Assembly (NCBI GenBank): GCA_016124525.1
Contig: WGNO01000008.1
Span: forward strand, 1 to 64,000
DNA: 64,000 bases
Direction of reading: 5' to 3'
DNA from: Nostoc sp. RI_552
GTDB lineage: Bacteria > Cyanobacteriota > Cyanobacteriia > Cyanobacteriales > Nostocaceae
The position numbers were made by a program, and so were the translations under genes. Shown in pieces: positions 43,677 to 52,844 of the stretch (position 1 is its first letter; every line of letters begins with the position of its first letter). Under the pieces are notes generated by a model. That model had not been told where the DNA came from. It ran no database searches and saw only the letters and a list, made by a program, of their open reading frames with translations.

Positions 43677-46600
43677 ATGACCCCGCCCATATCAAAATCC
43701 CATACTAAATTTATCTCAGCAACTATTGACCAACTGCGTTCTTTTTGTCAAGTTAATATTCAGTCTTGTTGGCTATACCAGGAATCTGACTGCAATATTG
43801 CTGATCTCGCCACATCTGATTTGTCTGCTTGGCATCCTGTCCAACTCAATACTCAAGAACATATTGCCTGGACCAGGGGAAAAAATATACTTTGGCTAGT
43901 ACAAAAATTGGTAGTTCCCCAAAATTTACACGGTTATACTTTAACTGGATTGTCTTTGCGGCTGGTGTTGCTTTGGTGGGCAGATTTAGCTGAGATTTAT
44001 GTGAACGGGGAGTTAGTGCTGGAGGGAGACTTATTTGATTGTTCGCCAAGAGTGCTGCTTAGTCAAGGGGTAACTCCTGGTGACGAGTTTGTTGTGGCTT
44101 TGCGTTTAGTCAGTCCTGGTCATGATCATGGTGCTTTAGTGCGATCGCTTCTTGTTTATGAATCCAATGATGATAATAATCCTGATCCGGGTTTTTTAGC
44201 CGATGAGTTAGCGGTGGGACAACTTTTTTTAGAACGGTTTGCGCCAACAAAGTTAGATGCTTTGGCTGAGGTTTTACATCAGGTAACTCAGGATTTAGGC
44301 CCAGAACAGAGAGACAAGGAGGAAGTTTTTGCCGTCCTGCGTACTCATTATCGGCGTGTAACGCACTGCATGGAGGGTTTAAAAAGTAAAATCCATAAAA
44401 TCTATTTATTGGGTCATGCCCATTTAGATTTAGCATGGCTTTGGCCTGTGAGTGATACTTGGCAAGCTGCACAAAATACTTTTGAGTCAGTGCTGAAGTT
44501 ACAAGCTCAGTTTCCCGAATTGGTTTTTTGTCATTCCACTCCAGCCCTTTATGCTTGGGTTGAAGAACATCGCCCGGATTTGTTTGCCAAAATTCAACAA
44601 CAGGTAGCGGCTGGACGTTGGGAAGTTGTGGGCGGTTTGTGGGTAGAACCGGAACTGAATTTGATTGCTGGTGAATCCATTGTCCGTCAACTGTTATATG
44701 GTCAGCGCTACACCCAAGCAAAGTTCGGTCACCTTGCTGCTGTGGCTTGGTTACCCGATACTTTCGGTTTTTGTGCAACTTTACCCCAGTTTTTGGTGAA
44801 TGCTGGAATTAAGTTTTTTGTCACACAAAAGTTGCGCTGGAATGATACTACTCAGTTTGAGTATGAAGCTTTTTGGTGGCGATCGCCTGATGGTAGTGAA
44901 ATTTTTAGTGTCATGTCTGCACTCATCGGTCAAGGAATTGACCCGGTAAAAATGGCAGCATACGCCTGTGAATGGCAAAACAAAACCGGCTTACAAGATA
45001 GTCTCTGGCTTCCTGGTGTTGGCGACCACGGCGGCGGACCTACCCGTGATATGTTAGAAACTGCCCAACGCTGGCAAAAATCTCCTGTGTTTCCAGATTT
45101 AGAATTTACCACTTCACAAAAGTATTTACAGCATATCCAAGACCAAGCAACCAAGCCCTTCCCCACATGGAACGATGAACTATATTTGGAATTTCATCGC
45201 GGTTGCTACACCACCCACGGGGATCAAAAACGCTGGAATCGACGTTGTGAAAACCTATTATATCAGGCTGAATTATTTGCTACATTAGCAACTCTTACCT
45301 GTGGCGCGATGTATCCCCAAGAAGAAATTGCCACAGCTTGGAAGCAAGTATTATTTAACCAGTTTCACGATATTTTACCTGGTTCTGCCATTACCCCAGT
45401 TTATCAAGATGCACTTCCAGCCTGGCAGCAAGTCGAAGAAGTAGGAACCAAGATATTACAAACTTCTCTACTGGCCATCGCTTCCCAAACTATTCTACCT
45501 CCACCCCCCCATCCTAAAGCACAACCAATATTTGTTTTTAATGCTCTCAATTGGCAGCGTTGTGAGGTAGTATCTGTCACATTACCTTCATCTCATCAAC
45601 AATGGCAAGTCCAGGATATTTCCGGTCAGCCAATGATTTCTCAATTGTCAGCATCTTCAAAACTGCTGTTTTTAGCTGCGGAAATTCCTCCCGTTGGCTA
45701 CCGCATATTTTGGATTTTACCCACATCTTCATCTCCCCAAGTCCCCAATTCCCCAGACTGGACTTTAGAAAATGAATGCTTGCGGGTGATAATTAATCCT
45801 GACACCGGAGATTTATCTAGCGTTTTTGACAAAATTCATCAACGGGAAATCTTAACTGGTGCAGGTAATCAACTACAAGCCTTTGAAGATAGCGGTCAAT
45901 ATTGGGATGCCTGGAATATTAATCCAAATTATACTCAATATCCTTTACCACCCACACAGCTAAAATCTATTCAATGGATAGAACAAGGAATAGTAGAAAG
46001 TCGTATCCGGGTAGTGCGTCAATTAGGTGCATCGGAATTTTGTCAAGATTACATTTTACAAGCAGGTTCACCAATGTTAAAAATTGCCTCTACTGTCAAT
46101 TGGCAAGAAAATCAAGTCATGGTGAAAGCAGCTTTTCCTTTGAATGTAGAAGCAGATTTTGCTACTTATGAAATTCCTTGCGGTGCAATTCGTCGCCCAA
46201 CTCAACCCCAGACACCCGCACAACAGGCTAAATGGGAAGTTCCCGCTTTGCGTTGGGCTGATTTAACAGGGAAAACTGAGAAAGATACTTACGGTGTCAG
46301 TTTACTCAATGATTGTAAATACGGTTATGATAGCCAACCGCATCAATTACGCCTCACCCTACTACGCAGTCCCAACTGGCCTGACCCAGAAGCCGACAGA
46401 GGACTTCATCAGTTTACATACGCTTTGTATCCCCACGCCCATAGCTGGGAATCAGCAAACACAGTCAAGCGCGGCTATGAATTGAATATTCCTTTACAAG
46501 TAATTATCAATCCCTTGATTACTCAAAATCAACTCACACCCACAGTACCCAACACCTCCGCAGAAGTGAGATTTCTGGATTTATCCGCTGAAAATTTAAT

Positions 46601-46817
46601 CTTAATGGCCTTCAAACCATCTGAGGATCATCCCCAGCAATTCATCCTGCGGTGTTATGAATGTCACGGAAAAATAGCCGAGTTATCCTTACAGAGTGAT
46701 TTAAGGCTGAGTTTAGGAAATGAAGTAGATTTATTGGAATTTAACTCATCTGGGCAACAAAACTTAATCATACAGCCGGGCAAAATTGCCACTTTCCAAG
46801 TAAACAGAGAACAGTGA
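43677..46817 (+). CDS. GH38 alpha-mannosidase
   Basis: 1046 residues, the usual length for the large family. The zinc-binding N-terminal motif is GHAHLDLAWLWPVSDTW near 245; the nucleophile aspartate is in AAVAWLPDTFGFCATLPQ near 350. A helical domain (near 520-600, HDILPGSAI) and the beta-rich C-terminal domain follow. It hydrolyses alpha-mannosides, probably in polysaccharide or glycan turnover. No signal peptide is visible, so it acts in the cytoplasm. Two HIP1 octamers lie inside. Confidence 0.92.
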   Translation: MTPPISKSHTKFISATIDQLRSFCQVNIQSCWLYQESDCNIADLATSDLSAWHPVQLNTQEHIAWTRGKNILWLVQKLVVPQNLHGYTLTGLSLRLVLLWWADLAEIYVNGELVLEGDLFDCSPRVLLSQGVTPGDEFVVALRLVSPGHDHGALVRSLLVYESNDDNNPDPGFLADELAVGQLFLERFAPTKLDALAEVLHQVTQDLGPEQRDKEEVFAVLRTHYRRVTHCMEGLKSKIHKIYLLGHAHLDLAWLWPVSDTWQAAQNTFESVLKLQAQFPELVFCHSTPALYAWVEEHRPDLFAKIQQQVAAGRWEVVGGLWVEPELNLIAGESIVRQLLYGQRYTQAKFGHLAAVAWLPDTFGFCATLPQFLVNAGIKFFVTQKLRWNDTTQFEYEAFWWRSPDGSEIFSVMSALIGQGIDPVKMAAYACEWQNKTGLQDSLWLPGVGDHGGGPTRDMLETAQRWQKSPVFPDLEFTTSQKYLQHIQDQATKPFPTWNDELYLEFHRGCYTTHGDQKRWNRRCENLLYQAELFATLATLTCGAMYPQEEIATAWKQVLFNQFHDILPGSAITPVYQDALPAWQQVEEVGTKILQTSLLAIASQTILPPPPHPKAQPIFVFNALNWQRCEVVSVTLPSSHQQWQVQDISGQPMISQLSASSKLLFLAAEIPPVGYRIFWILPTSSSPQVPNSPDWTLENECLRVIINPDTGDLSSVFDKIHQREILTGAGNQLQAFEDSGQYWDAWNINPNYTQYPLPPTQLKSIQWIEQGIVESRIRVVRQLGASEFCQDYILQAGSPMLKIASTVNWQENQVMVKAAFPLNVEADFATYEIPCGAIRRPTQPQTPAQQAKWEVPALRWADLTGKTEKDTYGVSLLNDCKYGYDSQPHQLRLTLLRSPNWPDPEADRGLHQFTYALYPHAHSWESANTVKRGYELNIPLQVIINPLITQNQLTPTVPNTSAEVRFLDLSAENLILMAFKPSEDHPQQFILRCYECHGKIAELSLQSDLRLSLGNEVDLLEFNSSGQQNLIIQPGKIATFQVNREQ

Positions 46818-46851
46818 ACAGGTTGAGCAGTTCTCAGCCTGTTCACTGTTC
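46809..46851. terminator. Strong bidirectional terminator hairpin
   Basis: A perfect 14-bp inverted repeat (GAACAGTGAACAGG at 46809-46822, CCTGTTCACTGTTC at 46838-46851) spans the mannosidase stop codon and ends 8 bases before the psbN stop on the other strand. It is well placed to end transcription of both convergent genes. Confidence 0.7.
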
Positions 46852-46858
46852 CTACAAT

Positions 46859-46990
46859 CTAGTCTTCGTGCTCTTCAAAGGGATCGGCTAATTGCTTACT
46901 AGGAGGTCCGAAGGAAATGTAAATTGCATAACCAGTAATGGCAACTAAGGCAGCGCCAACGGAAATGCTAACAACTATTGCAGGTTCCAT
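46859..46990 (-). CDS. psbN: Photosystem II assembly protein PsbN
   Basis: 43 residues that match PsbN well: an N-terminal membrane helix ([20 protein letters not shown]) followed by [18 protein letters not shown]. The protein is needed for assembly and repair of photosystem II and is not a core subunit. As in other cyanobacteria and plastids it lies divergently from psbH, 85 bases away. Confidence 0.95.
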   Translation of the reverse strand: MEPAIVVSISVGAALVAITGYAIYISFGPPSKQLADPFEEHED

Positions 46991-47075
46991 AAATTAACGA
47001 TTAATTATGAGTGCTATTCTTATAGAATATTACAGAAGATGAAAAAAAGCTTTGGTAACTGATCTTAGGTGAACT

Positions 47076-47279
47076 ATGGCACAACGCACTAGGTTAGGAG
47101 ATATTCTCAAACCGCTCAATTCCGAGTACGGTAAAGTGGCTCCGGGTTGGGGTACTACGCCTTTAATGGCTTTTTTTATGCTCCTATTTTTCGTGTTTCT
47201 GCTCATTATTCTGCAAGTTTACAATAAGTCTTTATTAATTGAAGACGTAATAGTTGATTGGCGGAGTTTAGGCGGCTAA
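47076..47279 (+). CDS. psbH: Photosystem II phosphoprotein PsbH
   Basis: 67 residues with AGGTGA 6 bases before the ATG. The N-terminal [20 protein letters not shown] and the single membrane helix ([17 protein letters not shown]) are diagnostic. It is a small core subunit near CP47 that helps QA-QB electron transfer and bicarbonate binding. A terminator follows the gene. Confidence 0.97.
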   Translation: MAQRTRLGDILKPLNSEYGKVAPGWGTTPLMAFFMLLFFVFLLIILQVYNKSLLIEDVIVDWRSLGG

Positions 47280-47298
47280 CTCAATACAATGAATCTGT

Positions 47299-47322
47299 AC
47301 CCGGCTTGTCCGGGTTTTTTTA
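47299..47322 (+). terminator. Rho-independent terminator of psbH
   Basis: ACCCGG - CTTGT - CCGGGT followed by a run of seven T residues, 20 bases after the psbH stop. This is a textbook intrinsic terminator. Confidence 0.9.
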
Positions 47323-47474
47323 TGGGTTTTAACATCTTCCTTTTAAGTACCGAAAATGTCCCAAGGAAAACGTTAGCCTTAAATAAGTAAGCATGGTATA
47401 GATGAAGAAAGGATGTCAGTTCCGACTCTGCACCACCCAGCTAGACTGCATTGTGTATTTAAAGGAGAAACCGC

Positions 47475-47747
47475 ATGAATATATTTGGTATCGGTTTGCC
47501 GGAAATGGCTCTAATTATGGTAGTAGCATTGTTAATCTTTGGGCCAAAAAAGCTGCCAGAAATTGGTCGCAGTATTGGTAAAGCAGTTCGCGGTTTTCAA
47601 GAAGCTTCCAATGAATTTCAAAACGAGTTTAAACGGGAAGCTGAACAAATAGAACAGGCGGTGAAAACTTCTGCTCAAATCGAACCCAAGCAAATCGAAG
47701 CAGCTAAATCTGAACAGGATGCTGCTGGGTCTTCCCCAATGAGTTAG
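47475..47747 (+). CDS. tatA: Twin-arginine translocase subunit TatA
   Basis: 90 residues with AAGGAG 7 bases before the ATG. The short N-terminal membrane helix with GIGLPEMALIMVVALLIFGP is followed by KKLPEIGRSIGKAVRGFQEA, the amphipathic helix of TatA/E proteins. A polar tail follows. It forms the pore for folded Tat substrates in the plasma or thylakoid membrane. pth begins 34 bases downstream. Confidence 0.93.
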   Translation: MNIFGIGLPEMALIMVVALLIFGPKKLPEIGRSIGKAVRGFQEASNEFQNEFKREAEQIEQAVKTSAQIEPKQIEAAKSEQDAAGSSPMS

Positions 47748-47781
47748 GGAAGACATTGGGAACAAATTGATTTTAGGCAAA

Positions 47782-48420
47782 ATGACCGAAGCTGTGACAA
47801 AACAATCTCTGGTAATTCCGCAACTAATTGTCGGGTTGGGAAATCCAGAGCCTAAGTACGACCAAACACGCCATAATATTGGCTTTGCTGCTATCGATGA
47901 ACTCTCTCGTTCTTGGCTAATTCCTTTAGCAGAAAATCGTAAATTTCAGGCTGAGTATGGTGAGGGTATAGCCCCAGGTAACGGTAAAGTCCGCTTACTC
48001 AAACCGTTGACCTACATGAATAAGTCTGGACAGTCAATCCAAGCTGTCACTAATTGGTATAAATTACCGCCAGAGTCGGTGCTGGTGATTTATGATGACA
48101 TGGATTTACCCCTGGGTAAGACTCGTTTACGCTTGTCTGGTTCCGCTGGGGGACACAATGGCATGAAAAGTGCCATCGCTCATCTTAACAGCCAAAACTT
48201 CCCACGGTTGAGAATCGGTATTGGTAAGCCAAATCATAGCACTAATGGGGATAACTCCGAATCTATCTCTCATGTTCTCGGCAAATTTTCTCCCTCTGAA
48301 ACTCAACTGACATCTCTCATTCTTGGTTTTGTCGTTGAGTGTGTGGAATTTAGCCTCAAACAGGGAGTGGAAAAAACCATGAATCTTTGTAATAGCCGCA
48401 CTGTTGAGCTTTCTGCATAA
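47782..48420 (+). CDS. pth: Peptidyl-tRNA hydrolase
   Basis: About 212 residues from the ATG at 47782; a TTG at 47767 would add five. The family signature is plain: LIVGLGNPEPKYDQTRHNIGF (with the catalytic histidine), RLLKPLTYMNKSGQS and IYDDMDLPLGKTRLR, SGSAGGHNGMKS. It recycles peptidyl-tRNAs. It follows tatA on the same strand. Confidence 0.96.
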   Translation: MTEAVTKQSLVIPQLIVGLGNPEPKYDQTRHNIGFAAIDELSRSWLIPLAENRKFQAEYGEGIAPGNGKVRLLKPLTYMNKSGQSIQAVTNWYKLPPESVLVIYDDMDLPLGKTRLRLSGSAGGHNGMKSAIAHLNSQNFPRLRIGIGKPNHSTNGDNSESISHVLGKFSPSETQLTSLILGFVVECVEFSLKQGVEKTMNLCNSRTVELSA

Positions 48421-48440
48421 GTTCTATGTCTGGGCAAAGT

Positions 48441-48478
48441 AATATACCCTCACCTCTTAATTAGGATGGGGGTATATT
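48441..48478 (+). terminator. Hairpin downstream of pth
   Basis: AATATACCC at 48441-48449 and GGGTATATT at 48470-48478 form a perfect 9-bp inverted repeat with a 20-base loop, 20 bases after the stop. No long T-run follows, so it may be a weak terminator or processing site. Confidence 0.45.
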
Positions 48479-48617
48479 AATCAATTGTATAGGGATTGCC
48501 CTCATCTCCCCTGTCTTGATTGGGTGGGGAGGGTCAAGTAAGAATATAAGGTGAAATGTTATTGCTTATTTGAGGCTCTGCCCTAAAGCAATGTTAGTAC
48601 TTACCCAAATAGGTTAA

Positions 48618-48794
48618 TTAAAAACGTCGCTTGCGTCTAGCTGATACCGCCTTACGCTTGCGCTTTTCTAAAGGTGTTTCAAAATGCCGATGGAATTTTA
48701 CATCAGCTAATATACCAGCTTTAGAGACCTGGCGTTTAAACCGACGCAAAGCTGAATCTATACCTTCGTTTTCTCCTAGAACGACTTGGGTCAT
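48618..48794 (-). CDS. rpsU: 30S ribosomal protein S21
   Basis: 58 residues from the ATG at 48794 ([20 protein letters not shown]), the usual start; in-frame ATGs at 48854 and 48827 are upstream. The basic tail ends [16 protein letters not shown]21 is a late-binding small-subunit protein that in cyanobacteria is often cold-regulated. The GAGGA at about 11 bases upstream could be its ribosome binding site. Confidence 0.92.
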   Translation of the reverse strand: MTQVVLGENEGIDSALRRFKRQVSKAGILADVKFHRHFETPLEKRKRKAVSARRKRRF

Positions 48795-49087
48795 TCTTAC
48801 CGTGTCCTCATAATCAATAATTTCCATTTTAATATTAGCCTCAAACTTAGCCAAACATTCCCATCTATCGTCAGCATCAAAGGTGATTTATTGATTTAAG
48901 CCTGCTGATTTGTATTTGATTATCACTGTAATTGTCACTTAACTGGAAATTACAGTTAGTACACCTAAGCTAAAACTGAAGATATGATTTAAAACAGTTC
49001 AAAATTCGATAATTAAAGCCTTTTTCACCGGTTAATTCAACCTTGCTAATGTAATTATGTAGCAACTTGAAAAAATTGATATATCGG

Positions 49088-49397
49088 TCAACTAAACTTA
49101 GTCAAACTTACTCCTGTTTTATCCATGACTACGGTAATTGCTTTTCCATTTAATGCTCTCTTGACTTTCTCTAATCTTCGGTTCCTTACTTTTTCTACTG
49201 ACCACTAGGAATTGGCTATAAAATAATGATTTTCTTTTGATTGTTGAAATTATTCCCAAATGTAAATATTTGAAGCACTCATAATTCCTTACTTCTTTGA
49301 ATATTTCTCTGTACTCCTCACAACATTCATCTATGACTTCCACTGTCGGGTGAGCATCTCGACGTAAATCTTTCAGGATTTGTAATTCTACATCCAT
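49088..49397 (-). pseudogene. Fragment of an IS701-family transposase
   Basis: The 5' part begins MDVELQILKDLRRDAHPTVE and continues VRNYECFKYLHLGIISTIKR, which matches the start of IS701-type DDE transposases. After that the frame is lost. A second frame near the end reads RALNGKAITVVMDKTGVSL, resembling the segment with the first catalytic aspartate, before a stop at 49088-49090. The sequence between and the rest of the gene are missing. It is a heavily decayed copy, and I cannot see the element's ends. Confidence 0.7.
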
Positions 49398-49474
49398 TGC
49401 TCTACCTACCTTTCAGGGTTTTTTCTTTTAAATATTATTTATTCTCGGAAGGTGACACAAGAGGCTTAATCTAC

Positions 49475-50332
49475 TTACTCAGGATGGGGAGCTAAAGAAA
49501 GAGCCAGTTGATAAAGTTGACGACGGGGAAGGGAAGTGATTTTTGCTAATTGACGGCTAGCTTGAGATCGGGATATTCCCTGACTTATGAGTTGAACTAG
49601 TTCGGCTTTGAGTTGTTCTTCAGTGAGTTGGGGTTGGTGAGGAGGAATTCCAGCCACAACTAAGGTATATTCCCCTTGGGGTTCACGTTGGCTGTAATAA
49701 GCGATGGCTTCAGCAATGGTTCCCCGCCAAAATTCTTCGTAAATTTTAGTTAACTCTCGTGCCAGGACAATTTGCCGCTCACCTCCCCAAACCGTGGCCA
49801 AGTCTTGTAAACTTTCTCGCAAACGATGCGGTGATTCGTAGAAAATTAAAGTGCGGGATTCTCCCTGAAGAAACTCTAAATATTCACGTCGTTTTTGTCC
49901 TTTAGCCGGAAGAAAGCCTTCAAAAACAAACTTATCTGTAGGTAAGCCAGCCCCACTTAAAGCCGTAATAGCCGCACTAGCACCAGGAATTGGCACAACT
50001 GGTAGCCCCGCATCCACACAAGCTTTCACCAGTTCATAGCCGGGATCAGAAATTCCCGGCATTCCTGCATCACTAACTAAAGCGATCGCTTGCCCATTAC
50101 CCATATACTCTAATAATTCCGGGATGCGGCTCTGGCGATTATGTTCGTGGTAACTTATTTGTGGTGTTTTAATTTCAAAATGCTGTAGTAGTTTCCCTGT
50201 GTGGCGAGTATCTTCCGCCGCAATCAAATTTACCGTTTGCAAAATTCGCACTGCCCGAAAGGTAATATCTTCCAGGTTGCCAATGGGTGTACCGACAACG
50301 TAAAGTGTTCCTGGTTTGGGATCAGTCTGCAT
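49475..50332 (-). CDS. rsmI: 16S rRNA (cytidine-1402 2'-O)-methyltransferase
   Basis: 285 residues from the ATG at 50332 (MQTDPKPGTLYVVGTPIGNL); an upstream ATG at 50386 adds 18 residues inside the opposite gene. The tetrapyrrole-methylase fold shows VGTPIGNLEDITFRA, AAEDTRHTGKLL, ALVSDAGMPGISDPGYEL and YESPHRL. It methylates C1402 of 16S rRNA. Its start lies seven bases from that of the divergent kinase gene. An HIP1 octamer lies in the middle. Confidence 0.94.
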   Translation of the reverse strand: MQTDPKPGTLYVVGTPIGNLEDITFRAVRILQTVNLIAAEDTRHTGKLLQHFEIKTPQISYHEHNRQSRIPELLEYMGNGQAIALVSDAGMPGISDPGYELVKACVDAGLPVVPIPGASAAITALSGAGLPTDKFVFEGFLPAKGQKRREYLEFLQGESRTLIFYESPHRLRESLQDLATVWGGERQIVLARELTKIYEEFWRGTIAEAIAYYSQREPQGEYTLVVAGIPPHQPQLTEEQLKAELVQLISQGISRSQASRQLAKITSLPRRQLYQLALSLAPHPE

Positions 50333-50339
50333 GAGTGAG

Positions 50340-51215
50340 ATGAATAATAGAAAATCCCGACGGGGGTTATTTGTGGGCTTAGTCACCTTGGATTTAATTT
50401 ACCTTGCTGATTCTGCCCCTAGAAATAATCAAAAGATTGTCGCTGCTGACTATACTCTAGCAGCAGGTGGCCCAGCTACCAATGCATCCGTAACTTTCAG
50501 TTATTTAGGTAATCAAGCTCAACTTTTAGGGGTGCTGGGTTCTCATCCCATGACGCAACTGATTCGGCGAGATTTGGCAAACTATCAAGTAGGGATCACC
50601 GATCTTCAACCTAGCATAACTACAGCACCACCTGTCTCTTCCATCATTATTACCCAAGCCACAGGTGAACGAGCAGTGGTTTCCATCAATGCTGCTAAAA
50701 CTCAAGCCAGTAGTACATCCATCCCACCAAATATTTTACAAGATATTGATATTGTATTAATTGATGGGCATCAAATGGCAGTTAGTCTTTGCCTAGCCCA
50801 AAGAGCTAAAGCTGAAAATATCCCCATAGTCATTGATGGTGGAAGTTGGAAACCAGGATTTGAGCAAATTTTGCCTTTTGTCGATTATGCCTTGTGTTCA
50901 GCAAATTTCCACCCTCCCAACTGCCACAATCAAGCTGAGGTGTTTACTTACCTGAATGCATTTAACATTCCCCACATTGCTATTACTCACGGGGAAAACC
51001 CTATAGAATATCTATCTTCTACTCAAATCGGTGTTATGAGTGTACCCCAAATTCACCCAGTCGATACCCTCGGAGCAGGAGATATTTTCCACGGAGCATT
51101 CTGCCATTATATTTTACAGGCAAGTTTTATTGATGCTCTAGCACAGGCAGCTAAAATTGCCGCTAAATCTTGTCAATTTTTTGGTACGCGTCGTTGGATG
51201 GAAATTTCTTACTAG
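50340..51215 (+). CDS. PfkB-family carbohydrate kinase
   Basis: 291 residues from the ATG at 50340; an ATG at 50331 is also possible and would overlap the divergent rsmI start. The PfkB fold shows LAAGGPATNASVTFSYLG near the N-terminus and the catalytic VDTLGAGDIFHGAFCHYIL near 245. The family phosphorylates sugars, nucleosides or fructose phosphates. The substrate is not clear. The shared regulatory region with rsmI is only a few bases long. Confidence 0.86.
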   Translation: MNNRKSRRGLFVGLVTLDLIYLADSAPRNNQKIVAADYTLAAGGPATNASVTFSYLGNQAQLLGVLGSHPMTQLIRRDLANYQVGITDLQPSITTAPPVSSIIITQATGERAVVSINAAKTQASSTSIPPNILQDIDIVLIDGHQMAVSLCLAQRAKAENIPIVIDGGSWKPGFEQILPFVDYALCSANFHPPNCHNQAEVFTYLNAFNIPHIAITHGENPIEYLSSTQIGVMSVPQIHPVDTLGAGDIFHGAFCHYILQASFIDALAQAAKIAAKSCQFFGTRRWMEISY

Positions 51216-51294
51216 TAAACTTAATTATGTCGGTATCGCAAAGAAGACAAATAAATTACCCGCAGCCTGACAACAACCATAGGAGGAAGAATTG

Positions 51295-52164
51295 ATGAAA
51301 GACTTGTTAGAAATATTAGCCATCGCCCGTCAAATAAGTTGGGGTGCATCAGATATACTTAGGTCTTATTACCAGGGGGGGGCAAAAGACCCTAATCTAG
51401 ATGTCCAATACAAAGACAATGAGCCTGTAACTCGTGCCGATCTAGCCGTAAGTCAGTATATTCTGGAGCAGCTACAAACCGCTTTAGGTCATGAAGATTT
51501 TGCCTACATCAGCGAAGAAACCTATAAATCACCACTCAGCAAAAAATCCTCTCAATGGGTGTGGATTATTGATCCTTTAGATGGTACACGAGACTTTATT
51601 GACAAAACTGGGGAGTATGCCATTCACATTGCTTTAGTCAAAGAGTCACGCCCAGTTTTAGCAGTAGTTGCTGTTCCAGAAGCTGAAAAGTTATACTTTG
51701 CCACAAAAGGCGGGGGTACATTTGTGGAAACCCGTCATGGATTTTTTCCCATACAAGTATCGTCAGGTAAGCGAGTAGAAGATTTAACTGTAGTTACCAG
51801 TCGCTCTCACCGCAATGAACCTTTAGATTACTTGTTACAAAACTTGCCTTGTAAAAATCATAAATATGTGGGCAGTGTAGGTTGTAAAATTGCCACAATT
51901 CTAGAGCAACAGGCCGATATCTACGTTGCTCTTTCAGGAAAATCTGCCCCTAAAGATTGGGACATAGCAGCACCAGAGCTGGTTTTAACAGAAGCTGGTG
52001 GTCAATTTACTCACTTTGATGGCAGTTTGTTGCAATACAACACAGGTGACATTAATCAATGGGGTGGCTTGCTGGCCAGTAATGGGGAACATCACCAAGA
52101 GCTATGTGAGACAGCAGAAAAGTTAATATCACAGTTTGCCGAAAAATACAAGTCTGAATATTAA
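51295..52164 (+). CDS. cysQ: 3'(2'),5'-bisphosphate nucleotidase / inositol-monophosphatase-like (CysQ type)
   Basis: 289 residues with AGGAGG 8 bases before the ATG. Metal-binding motifs are WIIDPLDGTRDFIDKTGEYA and KDWDIAAPELVLTEAGG. GEYAIHIALVKESRPVL fits the CysQ branch better than inositol monophosphatase. It would hydrolyse 3'-phosphoadenosine 5'-phosphate (PAP) to AMP, removing the by-product of sulfotransferases. This is relevant to the sulfation genes at 22-25 kb, although it is not linked to them. A role in inositol phosphate turnover cannot be excluded. Confidence 0.78.
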   Translation: MKDLLEILAIARQISWGASDILRSYYQGGAKDPNLDVQYKDNEPVTRADLAVSQYILEQLQTALGHEDFAYISEETYKSPLSKKSSQWVWIIDPLDGTRDFIDKTGEYAIHIALVKESRPVLAVVAVPEAEKLYFATKGGGTFVETRHGFFPIQVSSGKRVEDLTVVTSRSHRNEPLDYLLQNLPCKNHKYVGSVGCKIATILEQQADIYVALSGKSAPKDWDIAAPELVLTEAGGQFTHFDGSLLQYNTGDINQWGGLLASNGEHHQELCETAEKLISQFAEKYKSEY

Positions 52165-52304
52165 GAAATGTGAAGATTGACCATAACTAAAATTATATTT
52201 TTCAAGTTACTGTGTGTGAGAAAATGTAAAAATCCTGTGCTATATTCGAGGATATAAAGATTATTTTCGGCTGAGTAACTCCTTTAGGTTTCTAAAAAGC
52301 ATCT

Positions 52305-52344
52305 CTCCGAATTTAACTCTCTACACTTGTCGGAATTCGGAGAC
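52305..52344 (+). promoter_or_regulatory. Hairpin that sequesters the rbp ribosome binding site
   Basis: TCTCCGAATT at 52305-52314 is a perfect 10-bp complement to AATTCGGAGA at 52335-52344, leaving a 20-base loop. The 3' arm contains the GGAGA ribosome binding site of the RNA-binding protein gene, 5 bases before its ATG. Folding would hide that site. The stem has only four to five G-C pairs and could melt or be remodelled with temperature or by a protein. Confidence 0.6.
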
Positions 52345-52349
52345 ATTGT

Positions 52350-52670
52350 ATGTCAATTTACGTCGGTAATTTATCCTATCAGGTGACTGAAGAAGACCTG
52401 AGGATGGCTTTTGGTGAATATGGGAAAGTTAATCGTGTTCAGTTACCCACCGACCGGGAAACAGGTCGTCCCCGTGGTTTTGCGTTTGTAGAGATGGAAT
52501 CCGAAGCAAATGAAACCGCCGCCATTGAAGCTCTTGATGGTGCTGAGTGGATGGGGCGTGAGTTAAAAGTAAACAAAGCTAAACCTCGTGAGGATGCAGG
52601 TCGTCCCCGTAGTGGTGGTAACTGGGGTGGTAACCGCCGTGGTGGTGGCGGCGGTGGTGGACGCTACTAA
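52350..52670 (+). CDS. RRM RNA-binding protein, glycine-rich tail
   Basis: 106 residues: one RRM domain at 1-80 (IYVGNLSYQVTEEDLRMAFG for RNP2, RPRGFAFVEM for RNP1) and a Gly/Arg-rich tail (GNWGGNRRGGGGGGGRY). These proteins (Rbp family) bind RNA and are often induced by cold in cyanobacteria. The 185-base upstream region holds a hairpin over the ribosome binding site and a TATATT promoter-like word near 52240. Confidence 0.93.
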   Translation: MSIYVGNLSYQVTEEDLRMAFGEYGKVNRVQLPTDRETGRPRGFAFVEMESEANETAAIEALDGAEWMGRELKVNKAKPREDAGRPRSGGNWGGNRRGGGGGGGRY

Positions 52671-52844
52671 GCCTTAACTATGGCCTGAATATTTGCATAA
52701 TTGTCACAATTCCTCTCATTGTAAGCTTAGTTTACAGTGGGGGGGATACTATTATTTATAGTCTCGTGGCTCGCGGAACTAACGACGATCAATAGATGTT
52801 TCCTTGTATACTCTGCAACTTCTGGCTGAGGATTATCACAAAAA

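Noticed and set aside
44110-44778. 222-residue minus-strand frame inside the mannosidase gene
   Set aside because: It lies wholly within a secure GH38 gene on the other strand, with no family features; a shadow frame.
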